This document shows, in pieces, positions 34,427 through 42,373 of a stretch of DNA of 64,000 nucleotides; within the stretch, counting starts at the first letter, position 1; every line of letters begins with the position of its first letter. The notes beneath the pieces are model-generated. The model was not told where the DNA came from. It saw only the letters and a list, made by a program, of their open reading frames with translations, and did not search any database. This DNA is from Endozoicomonas sp. SCSIO W0465 (GTDB lineage: Bacteria > Pseudomonadota > Gammaproteobacteria > Pseudomonadales > Endozoicomonadaceae): NCBI RefSeq assembly GCF_023716865.1, contig NZ_CP092417.1, forward strand, positions 2,148,001-2,212,000, given 5' to 3'. The translations under genes were made by a program, and so were the position numbers.

Positions 34427-35236
34427 TCACCCCAGCTGACCCGAACAGCATCGGGAAGTGGCATCAAAGGCCTTGATGGTATGGATATCATAACGACAGG
34501 ACTTGCCTTCCAGTCGGTAAGTGGGTGTCTGGCCATTCAGATCGGGTGCCAATCTTGGCCTTTTCACCACAACACGGTATCTGGCAATAGCCAGGGCCGG
34601 TTCCAGTAGCTGATCCGCATCCGGGTCATTGCCCAGTAGATCCTGAAACAGCCGCATCTCTTTTTTGACCAAGGCTGATTTTTCCCGGTGGGGAAACATT
34701 GGGTCCAGATAAACAACGTCGTATTTATTGTCCGATGCCTTCATCAGCTCAATGGCATTACCCTGCAAAAGAGACATCTGTTCTGCGATGGCAGAAACAT
34801 CACTGTCTTCAAGCGCCCGGCGCAAACCATCTTCCAGAAGGGCAGCCACAACAGGCGACCGTTCAATCATCGTGACATTGCATCCCAGGCTGGCCAGAAC
34901 AAACGCATCCCGTCCCAGCCCACCGGTTGCATCGAGCACCGATGGTTTGACACCTTTGTTCAGTCCGACTGCCCGGGCAATATCCTGTCCCTTTCCACCA
35001 CCAAATTTGCGTCGATGCCCCGCCTTTCCGCCAACAAAATCAACAACAATCGGTTTCTCTTTGGATCCTGCACGCTGAACGGCCAGTTCTCCGGATGCAT
35101 CAAAAGCCACCAAAGCCCCTTCATTTACGTTTTGAAGGCTCTGACTAAAATCGGTATGCAGTTGAATCGCAAGGCTTTCGAGCAAAGGCTGAATCGCGGG
35201 GTGATCTGAAGCAAGAACAAATAGCTGGATAGACAT
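34427..35236 (-). CDS. rsmJ: 16S rRNA (guanine1516-N2)-methyltransferase
   Basis: This 269-aa SAM-dependent methyltransferase has the RsmJ (YhiQ) motifs: the KAGHRRKFGGGKGQDIARAVG block, the SAM loop VLDATGGLGRDAFVLASLG, and the catalytic YLDPMFPHREKSALVKK. The C-terminus is longer than in E. coli RsmJ (250 aa): after DIHTIKAF come 12 extra residues (DATSRCCSGQLG), perhaps from loss of the original stop codon. Confidence 0.93.
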   Translation of the reverse strand: MSIQLFVLASDHPAIQPLLESLAIQLHTDFSQSLQNVNEGALVAFDASGELAVQRAGSKEKPIVVDFVGGKAGHRRKFGGGKGQDIARAVGLNKGVKPSVLDATGGLGRDAFVLASLGCNVTMIERSPVVAALLEDGLRRALEDSDVSAIAEQMSLLQGNAIELMKASDNKYDVVYLDPMFPHREKSALVKKEMRLFQDLLGNDPDADQLLEPALAIARYRVVVKRPRLAPDLNGQTPTYRLEGKSCRYDIHTIKAFDATSRCCSGQLG

Positions 35237-35585
35237 CAGTGCATAGAAAATGAGCCATGAGGGTGGCAGAATCTACCATCCCCAAAGCTGCAGTTGCAAC
35301 GTTTGCCCATCAACGATTATATACCCATGAAAACCCCGGAATATCCCTGAATCAGGTTCAGGCTTACGCCCATTGGTTTTTACCACTATTGTGAAAGGCA
35401 ACAATGGATTTCGTATAGCCATGTTGCTATTCTCCGCGGCTTCGTTTTCATCAACCTGATGACTGGGGGTGTAGCGACTCCGTTGAGTCACTACTGATTA
35501 TTGAAAAAATGCCATCGACGAGTACCTGGCTCCAACGGATATGAGCATCAGGCTTCTCACCAATGGTTTGCTGTAAGGATTCACC
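35237..35585. promoter_or_regulatory. divergent region between rsmJ and the PotF-like gene
   Basis: This 349-bp gap must hold promoters for both genes. The PotF-like gene has a ribosome site aagga before its ATG. A 72-codon minus-strand frame at 35273-35491 has no family resemblance and is probably chance. Confidence 0.3.
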
Positions 35586-36728
35586 ATGATCAGACGTCTG
35601 GGGAAATCTGTTTCCACTCATGCCGCCACGCTGGTAATGGCAGCGGTTACCGCCTCTTCGCTCGCCACCGCGCCTGCATTTGCCAAAACGGCCAATGAAA
35701 CGCAAAGGACGCTCAATATCTATAATTGGTCGGATTATATCGCCGAAGACACCATAGCCAACTTTGAGAAAGAGACGGGCATCAAGGTGAATTACGATGT
35801 TTTTGACAGTAATGAAGTGCTGGAAGCTAAATTGCTGTCAGGAAAAACAGGCTACGATATTGTGGCGCCTTCAGCAGACTTTCTGCTTCACCAGATCAAA
35901 GCCGGTGTATACCAGCCGCTGGATAAAAAGAAGCTGTCCAACTGGAAGCACCTGGACACTGAGTTGATGACATTGATGGAAACCTACGATCCGAATAACC
36001 AGTTCTCATTTTCCTATCTGTGGGGGACCACTGGCATAGGCTATAACCCCGATCTGGTCAAAAAACACCTGGGGGAAGATGCCCCCGTCAATAGCTGGAG
36101 TCTGATCTTTGATGAGAAGAATATCAGCAAGCTCAGTCAGTGTGGTGTAGCTTTCCTGAGTGCGCCTACCGAAGTGATTCCTGCAGCCCTGAGCTATCTT
36201 GGCCTTGATCCAAACTCAACCAATAGAGCCGATTATGCCAAAGCCGAAGCGTTGCTGATGAAAGTTCGCCCCTATGTCACATACTTCCACTCTTCACGCT
36301 CAACTTCCGACCTGGCGAATGGTGATATCTGTGTTGCCATGGGCTGGTCCGGTGATGTTCTTCAGGCTGCAGATCGTGCTGCTGAAGCTGACAATGGGGT
36401 CACTGTGAAGTATGTGATCCCTGACGAAGGGGCTGGACTGTGGTTTGATACGGTAGCCATTCCCAAGGATGCTAAAAGCCCTGAGGAAGCCCACATGTTT
36501 CTGAACTACCTGCTGCGTCCGGACGTCATTGCCAACATCACTGACTATGTAGCTTATGCCAACCCGAATAAATCCGCCACAACGCTGGTAGATAAAGAGA
36601 TCAGTGACAATCCGGGCATCTATCCAACCGATGAAGCCAGAGAAAGACTGTTCGTCTTTGAGGTTTTACCTGCCAAAATTAACCGTCAGGTTAACCGACT
36701 GTTTACCAAACTGACATCGGGTCAGTAA
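35586..36728 (+). CDS. potF: putrescine/spermidine ABC transporter substrate-binding protein (PotF-like)
   Basis: This 380-aa periplasmic protein has a signal peptide that ends near residue 33 (SLATAPAFA-KTAN). The mature start LNIYNWSDYIAEDTI, then YDIVAPSADFLLHQI, FSYLWGTTGIGYNPD and VAMGWSGDV are typical of PotF/SpuD. Trp and Asp residues in these blocks line the polyamine site in the family. No permease or ATPase genes are adjacent, so it must work with components encoded elsewhere. The PuuB-like oxidase gene lies 351 bp away, convergent, which links the two by theme. Confidence 0.92.
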   Translation: MIRRLGKSVSTHAATLVMAAVTASSLATAPAFAKTANETQRTLNIYNWSDYIAEDTIANFEKETGIKVNYDVFDSNEVLEAKLLSGKTGYDIVAPSADFLLHQIKAGVYQPLDKKKLSNWKHLDTELMTLMETYDPNNQFSFSYLWGTTGIGYNPDLVKKHLGEDAPVNSWSLIFDEKNISKLSQCGVAFLSAPTEVIPAALSYLGLDPNSTNRADYAKAEALLMKVRPYVTYFHSSRSTSDLANGDICVAMGWSGDVLQAADRAAEADNGVTVKYVIPDEGAGLWFDTVAIPKDAKSPEEAHMFLNYLLRPDVIANITDYVAYANPNKSATTLVDKEISDNPGIYPTDEARERLFVFEVLPAKINRQVNRLFTKLTSGQ

Positions 36729-36734
36729 AGGATT

Positions 36735-36772
36735 CAGGGATAAGGGCAAGTGTACTCTTCCTTATCCCTGAA
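36735..36772. terminator. bidirectional hairpin downstream of potF
   Basis: TCAGGGATAAGG and CCTTATCCCTGA form a 12-bp perfect stem 6 bp past the potF stop. The U-tract is weak, so it may stabilise the 3' end rather than terminate by itself. Confidence 0.5.
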
Positions 36773-37079
36773 ATATCAGAGCATTGATATGATGGACCTG
36801 AACACTGATCCTGAGATGCCTGCATAGTCTGTTAGAAAGAAGCCAAAGCCCCAGTTAATAATTGCGCTCACGGAAAACCTCCAGTTGATGAGAACCAATA
36901 AAAAATGGCTTTACCCGCAAGTAGACAAAAGAACATCCATTATGTTCACTTAAACATCACAATTATTTCGCATTAGCTAACAAAAAAACGATGATTGACG
37001 TATAAGTTGACGTATAAATAGTGCAGAAAATCGCTAATACCCATGCAGACACTCTTCGTTCTCACACTTTCAGGCCCGC
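36773..37079. other. convergent intergenic region, no gene seen
   Basis: The region is AT-rich, with a 13-bp tandem duplication (ttgacgtataag/a at about 36994 and 37007). No convincing gene or further terminator is seen. Confidence 0.5.
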
Positions 37080-38399
37080 TCAGGCACCGAGGGAGTCTTC
37101 AAGCTCTGCTTTCCATATGGCCATGGCCAGTGCCGGCACACGAAGGACTTTCGGGGTCGGTATCCACTTGTGGCGAATACGGGAGAACACGTCAAACCGC
37201 TCAGACATGCCCGCCATCGCTTCAGCAACCACTCGACCAGCAATATTGGTCAGTGCGACACCATGCCCCGTGTAGCCATGTGCCGTATAAATATCGTGAC
37301 CCAGGTGCTCAATATGCGGCATGTATTCCCGGGTAACGGCAAACAAACCACCCCAGTGGTACTCCATTTTGATATCATTGAGCTGTGGAAATACCTTCAG
37401 CATCCGCTGGCGCAGGCGCTCTTTGGAGTCACTGTATTCACCATTGAACGGGTGATTAACGCCACCAAACAGAATTCGGCCATCGGCGGTAGGCCGGAAA
37501 TAGTCGAGACTGTTGTTTAAGTCTGACATGGCCATTTTATTGGTAATGGGCTGTCGGTCTCCCAGTTGCTCGGTAACAGCAATGTATGAGGCCACCGGCA
37601 ATACTTTGCTTTCTGCTTTCCGGTTAAGGCCGTCGATGTAAGCATTACAGGCCAGAAGCACCTGCTTTGCTTTCACACTCCCTTGCTCTGTCATTATCCG
37701 GTTCGGACTGCCTTTGACCAGTTTGATCGCCTTGCTCTGTTCGAATACGCGTGCACCCAGATCAATTGCTGCGCGGGCCAGACCCAGGGTGTAGTTGAGG
37801 GGATGCATATGGCCGCTGTTGGTGTCGAACAGCCCACCCAGGTATTTTTCGGTTGAGGTCACTTTCCTGATCTGGTCACGATCCCACCAGGTGACGCTGG
37901 GGTAGTCATAGCGGGTCTGTTTCAGCTCCAGCCAGGATTTCAGCTCTTTCTCCTGGCTTGGCTTGATGGCCAGCTCGATATAGTTCTGCTGGAAATCACA
38001 GTCGATATTGAATTCATGGATACGCTCACGAACAATATCCAGAGATTCACAGGAGAGATCCCACAGCTGTTTGCCCCATTGCGGGCCAAAGGTTTCATCC
38101 ACCTCACGTAGCCCCAGACAGAAACCTGCCAGACACTGTCCACCATTTCGCCCGGAAGCGGCCCAGGATATACGGGCGGATTCCAGCAACACCACGTCAA
38201 AGCCACACTTGCGCAGTTCAATGGCAGCATTAAAACCAGTCATGCCGCCACCGATGATGCAGACATCCGCCGTAATGTCTCCGGTCAGGGTCGGCTGCAA
38301 TGGCAATGAATGCCCGGTTTCCTGATAATAAGAATTGATATACTCGCCTACTTGGCTCATTCCAAATTGCTCGCTTATTTCACAACAGCTGTCAATCAA
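37080..38399 (-). CDS. puuB: FAD-dependent oxidoreductase, gamma-glutamylputrescine oxidase-like (PuuB-like)
   Basis: The protein is about 430-439 aa. The FAD-binding motif ADVCIIGGGMTGFNAAIEL, the ISWAASGRNGGQ block, HMHPLNYTLGLARAA and the C-terminal HGYTGHGVALTNIAGRV align with E. coli PuuB across the length, including the end LRVPALAMA. PuuB oxidises gamma-Glu-putrescine in putrescine catabolism. No puuA, puuC or puuD is nearby, so an exact substrate is not certain. The upstream ATG (38399) or the one at 38360 (MSQVGEYINSYYQ) may be the start; neither has a good ribosome site. Confidence 0.85.
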   Translation of the reverse strand: MIDSCCEISEQFGMSQVGEYINSYYQETGHSLPLQPTLTGDITADVCIIGGGMTGFNAAIELRKCGFDVVLLESARISWAASGRNGGQCLAGFCLGLREVDETFGPQWGKQLWDLSCESLDIVRERIHEFNIDCDFQQNYIELAIKPSQEKELKSWLELKQTRYDYPSVTWWDRDQIRKVTSTEKYLGGLFDTNSGHMHPLNYTLGLARAAIDLGARVFEQSKAIKLVKGSPNRIMTEQGSVKAKQVLLACNAYIDGLNRKAESKVLPVASYIAVTEQLGDRQPITNKMAMSDLNNSLDYFRPTADGRILFGGVNHPFNGEYSDSKERLRQRMLKVFPQLNDIKMEYHWGGLFAVTREYMPHIEHLGHDIYTAHGYTGHGVALTNIAGRVVAEAMAGMSERFDVFSRIRHKWIPTPKVLRVPALAMAIWKAELEDSLGA

Positions 38400-38570
38400 T
38401 TAATGCAGAGTCCCTGAGCGATGCAACCAGCCATCATAAATCACCAATCACTGCCAGTCTCTGATCCTGCACTATGGCTTCTCATATCATCAGCCATAAA
38501 CGGCGTGGATTATCCGGTGGATATCGGGGGCAGGCAATAAGTACCCAACCATATGGTAATCGCCTCGCTG

Positions 38571-39047
38571 TCAGTAGCGAGGAACCACATTGGCATGATT
38601 ACCGCTGACATTGATTTGCACCTGCTCTCCGGGGCCGAACATCATATCGGGATCGGCTGCCTGAACAATGGAAATCACCTGGCCATCTTCAAGACGAATG
38701 GTCAGGTTAACGCCATTGCGCTGGCCAAGATCCTCTGAAGCTTTACTACCGACATAGCCGCCTAACAAGGTGCCGCCAATCGCCCCAAGCGCCGAACCAC
38801 CGCCATGGCCAATCTCGGAGCCGAGAATGCCCCCGATGGCTACACCTGCGATAGTACCAATCGTATTCGTCTGGGTTGAGGCATCAATAGTGACAGGCTC
38901 TACCTTGAGTACGGTGCCGTAATACACCTGTTGTATGGTTTGCACATCACCTGCACCGTAGTTGTCCCCATAGGGATTTGGAGAGCTACATCCCCCCAGA
39001 GTAATCAGCAAAAACACTAGTAAAGTAGTCAAATTCAGCTTCTTCAT
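38571..39047 (-). CDS. SlyB/Pcp-like glycine-zipper outer-membrane lipoprotein
   Basis: This 158-aa protein has a lipoprotein signal peptide with lipobox LGGC (mature Cys at residue 21). A glycine-zipper 2TM domain follows (VAIGGILGSEIGHGGGSALG, then GTLLGGYVGSKASED), and a short C-terminal domain with RLEDGQVISIVQ closes it, as in SlyB and Pcp. The start at 39047 is set by aggag 7 bases upstream; the longer frame to 39095 would bury the signal peptide. SlyB proteins stabilise the outer membrane under stress. Confidence 0.87.
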   Translation of the reverse strand: MKKLNLTTLLVFLLITLGGCSSPNPYGDNYGAGDVQTIQQVYYGTVLKVEPVTIDASTQTNTIGTIAGVAIGGILGSEIGHGGGSALGAIGGTLLGGYVGSKASEDLGQRNGVNLTIRLEDGQVISIVQAADPDMMFGPGEQVQINVSGNHANVVPRY

Positions 39048-39436
<389 letters not shown>

Positions 39437-40771
39437 ATGGAGCTTTACTACAAACTTGATGACCGCCCCCCACTGGCCAAGTGTCTGATACTGGGGCTGC
39501 AGCACTTGCTATCAGCGCTTCCGGGAATCATTGGTGCTCCATTGGTTATTGCTTCTGTGCTGGGCTTCTCTGTTCAGGAAACCATCATTCTGGTGAACGC
39601 TTCTCTACTGATGTCCGGCCTGGGCAGTATTGTTCAGGCAACAGGTATGGGTAAATACAACCTGGGGGCGAAGCTTCCTGTGGTTCAGGGCACCAGCTTT
39701 GCCTTTGTTGGTGTCGCCATCTCCATCGGTTTCCAGTACGGGTTTGCGGCAGTGATTGGCGCAACCATTGCCGGTGGTCTTTTCGAAATCCTGCTCAGTT
39801 TTATCATGCCCCAGGTGAGAAAGCTGTTTCCTCCCGTCGTGACGGGTACGGTTGTCTGTCTGATCGGTATGACCATATTCCCGGTTGCGGTGGATTGGCT
39901 GGGTGGTGGCCAGGGTGCTGACGATTATGGCAGCCTGCTGAACCTCGGTGTGGGTATGGCAGTTTTTGCGGTGGTGGTGGTGCTCAACCAGTGGTTCAAG
40001 GGCTTTATTTCTGCCGCCGCCATTATCATCGGTTTAACCGTTGGTTATGTACTTTGGTTTGCCCTGGGGCGGCTGGATCTGACCAGTGTTGCCGGGGCCG
40101 CGATGATCGCCATTCCCAATCCGCTGCACTTTGGCGTTGAGTTTCATGCCGGGGCTATCATTGCCATGTGTGTTGCCTATATCGTCTCTATGGTTGAGTC
40201 TACCGGTGACTATCTCGCCCTCGCCAATTATTGCGATACCCGCCTTGACAGTAAAAGGCTGAGCGCGGGTATCCGCTGGGAAGGACTGAACAGTATTATG
40301 GCCGGCTTATTCAATTGCACCGCAACAACATCATTCAGCCAAAATATTGGTGTGGTAGGCGTTACCGGTGTCGCCAGCCGTTATGTGGTCATGGCTGCCG
40401 GGGGCATTCTGGTGGCTGCAGGGCTTCTGCCCAAACTGGGTGCATTGATTGCCAGCGTTCCCCAACCGGTCATTGGTGGAGCCGGACTCATCATGTTCGG
40501 CATGATTCTGGCTGGTGGTATCGGCATCATTAAAACCATTGATTTCTCCCGCCGAAACACCATGGTGCTTACCCTCGGGGTTGCTGCCGGTCTGGCAGTT
40601 ACTTATCGTCCGGAAATCGTGGGTCAGCTGCCAGCCGCACTTAAGACAGTCGTGGGCAACGGCATTGCCCTGGGTGCCATTGTCACCGTACTGGCCAACC
40701 TTATTCTGCCCGGACAGCGCATGGAAGTAGAAGAAGAGCCGGAGGGTGAGCCAGCTACTCAAAATGGTTAA
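39437..40771 (+). CDS. NCS2 family nucleobase (xanthine/urate-type) permease
   Basis: This 444-aa membrane protein has about 14 hydrophobic segments. NCS2 signatures include LGLQHLLSALPG in helix 1, LPVVQGTSFAFVG, the helix-8 MVESTGDY motif (conserved Glu) and FSQNIGVVGVTGVASR, which holds the family QNxGxxxxT signature. It would import a purine by proton symport; xanthine or urate is likely by the motif type, but the substrate is not proven. A strong ggagg precedes the ATG. Confidence 0.92.
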   Translation: MELYYKLDDRPPLAKCLILGLQHLLSALPGIIGAPLVIASVLGFSVQETIILVNASLLMSGLGSIVQATGMGKYNLGAKLPVVQGTSFAFVGVAISIGFQYGFAAVIGATIAGGLFEILLSFIMPQVRKLFPPVVTGTVVCLIGMTIFPVAVDWLGGGQGADDYGSLLNLGVGMAVFAVVVVLNQWFKGFISAAAIIIGLTVGYVLWFALGRLDLTSVAGAAMIAIPNPLHFGVEFHAGAIIAMCVAYIVSMVESTGDYLALANYCDTRLDSKRLSAGIRWEGLNSIMAGLFNCTATTSFSQNIGVVGVTGVASRYVVMAAGGILVAAGLLPKLGALIASVPQPVIGGAGLIMFGMILAGGIGIIKTIDFSRRNTMVLTLGVAAGLAVTYRPEIVGQLPAALKTVVGNGIALGAIVTVLANLILPGQRMEVEEEPEGEPATQNG

Positions 40772-40848
40772 TTATTAGTAATTTGAGACATATGTAAGAA
40801 TCACGTCCTAAACTTTTAGAAATCGTTCTGTTCAGGGAGTGAACACGT

Positions 40849-41256
40849 ATGTCTCAGTTGATTCAGGAATTCAAAAGCGAACACTTGCAAATCAGTGACT
40901 TGCTTTTACGAGCTCGCGAAATGGGGGTTGGTAACCAACAGGGTCGGGATTTGATATTTTCTGCCAAAAAAATGTTACTGGCCCATTTAAACAAAGAAGA
41001 CAAGTACCTTTATCCTGTATTGAGAGAAGCCGCTGAGAACGATGAAAGTTTGAGGTCCACCCTGACTGACTATGCGCTGGATATGGATAAGATTTCTGCT
41101 GATGTGATGGCCTTTTTCACCCTGTATGAAAATGGTGATAATACCGTTGAACACTTTCAACAGGATTGCAATAACATCATCAAGGCGCTTAGTAAACGGA
41201 TTACCAGGGAAGAGGCAGTTCTCTACAAGACCTACGATCAGATCACCGGCAACTGA
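40849..41256 (+). CDS. hemerythrin-like HHE-domain protein
   Basis: This 135-aa all-helical protein has His in FKSEHLQI and LLAHLNKEDKYLYP, which fit the hemerythrin metal ligands. The last helix has ITREEAVLYKTYDQI with Glu where His would be expected, so the di-iron site may be altered. Such proteins bind oxygen or sense nitric oxide. It follows the permease by 77 bp with its own ribosome site (ggagtg). Confidence 0.75.
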   Translation: MSQLIQEFKSEHLQISDLLLRAREMGVGNQQGRDLIFSAKKMLLAHLNKEDKYLYPVLREAAENDESLRSTLTDYALDMDKISADVMAFFTLYENGDNTVEHFQQDCNNIIKALSKRITREEAVLYKTYDQITGN

Positions 41257-41381
41257 TCTGGCCACTCCGATCCCTTCTGAAAACCGTCAGGGCTGATTTT
41301 TTTTCAGCCTGTCGGAACTCAATCACTGCATAATTGTCATATCTGTCAGTTTTATAAAAGAGTGGCATTGTCTGGTCCGTT

Positions 41382-42257
41382 ATGTCTGATCCTGTACTTA
41401 ACGCTAGCGGCTCACAGTCCATCAGCCATGTCAGCACAAGGCGATCTGATAACTCTTTGTGCTCTCGTATCGCAAGATATTTGGCCTCATTCGTGCCTTG
41501 TTTCGGTCGTTCGATCAGGGTTGTCGATGAATCAGCACAACAGCAATTACCGAGGTCATACACCTGCTTAAGGTCGCGCGAACTTCGTTACGAACAAGAA
41601 CCCGACTCAAGGAAAGCCTTGTGGTCCCAAGTACATCACAGCCCTAACATAATAATTAATCAAGACGCCAGAAGTTTATTCAGGCGTCCAACCTTACAAC
41701 TGACCGATCTTGCACTTTCAGAACTCCATATTGCCCAGGGTATTCATATCTTCGAAATCCTATGGCCTAAACACATGCGAGGTACCCACGCAGTGCTTGG
41801 AGTGGCAATGACAGATACTATGAAACAGTCTGTTGGGTATGTCAGTCTTCTTGGAATGGACCATAAATCATGGGGCTGGGATATAACCAGAAACAAATTA
41901 CTTCATAATAATTCATTGGCAGTGACGTATCCAAAAGGCTCAATAGACTACATAGCTCCGGATAGAATACGCTGCATCCTGAATATGGATACGGGAGTCC
42001 TGGGATTTGAGACAGAGGGAAACTACCTTGGCGACGCGTTTACCGACCTGAAGGGAAAACAATTGCATATCGCGGTTTCTACCGTTTTCGGGAGGGCACA
42101 AATCGGCATTCAGTATATTTCTGGTATTGACAGGCCTGAGCCATTGGCGCTGCAAAAAATAACCAAGCGGGCCATCAGAGACACGCTTCATGATGTTAAA
42201 CAGGTTAGCCAGCTCCCTTTGCCAAGATCATTAAGGGCTTTCCTATTGAATGAGTAG
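41382..42257 (+). CDS. SPRY domain/SOCS box protein, SPSB-like (eukaryote-type)
   Basis: This 291-aa protein is strikingly similar to animal SPSB1-4. Residues about 95-265 form a SPRY domain with WPKHMRGTHAVLGVA, YVSLLGMDHKSWGWDITRN, ILNMDTGVLGF, GNYLGDAFTDLKGK and VSTVFG, each matching the SPSB counterparts. The C-terminus LPLPRSLRAFLLNE matches the SOCS-box Cul5 motif of SPSB proteins (LPLPxxL). The preceding BC-box has Thr where elongin C-binding SOCS boxes have Cys (LQKITKRAI). The VWG motif that helps SPSB bind iNOS is VFG here. In animals SPSB proteins direct iNOS and other targets to Cul5 ubiquitin ligases. Acquisition from a host and use as a secreted effector is inference. No Sec signal or membrane helix is seen; the N-terminal 55 residues are Ser/Arg-rich. 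Confidence 0.9.
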   Translation: MSDPVLNASGSQSISHVSTRRSDNSLCSRIARYLASFVPCFGRSIRVVDESAQQQLPRSYTCLRSRELRYEQEPDSRKALWSQVHHSPNIIINQDARSLFRRPTLQLTDLALSELHIAQGIHIFEILWPKHMRGTHAVLGVAMTDTMKQSVGYVSLLGMDHKSWGWDITRNKLLHNNSLAVTYPKGSIDYIAPDRIRCILNMDTGVLGFETEGNYLGDAFTDLKGKQLHIAVSTVFGRAQIGIQYISGIDRPEPLALQKITKRAIRDTLHDVKQVSQLPLPRSLRAFLLNE

Positions 42258-42373
42258 TCCAATGCCACTGTCGTTTTTACGAAGTTTAGTGTCCAGGGAC
42301 ACCCTTATTTTCAGGTCGGATGAGCAGGAAATATATGGGTGTCTCATTTCTTCTTCTGACTTAATTGAAAAGA

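Noticed and set aside
35273..35491. 72-codon minus-strand frame between rsmJ and potF
   Set aside because: It has no family resemblance and lies in a region that must hold promoters.
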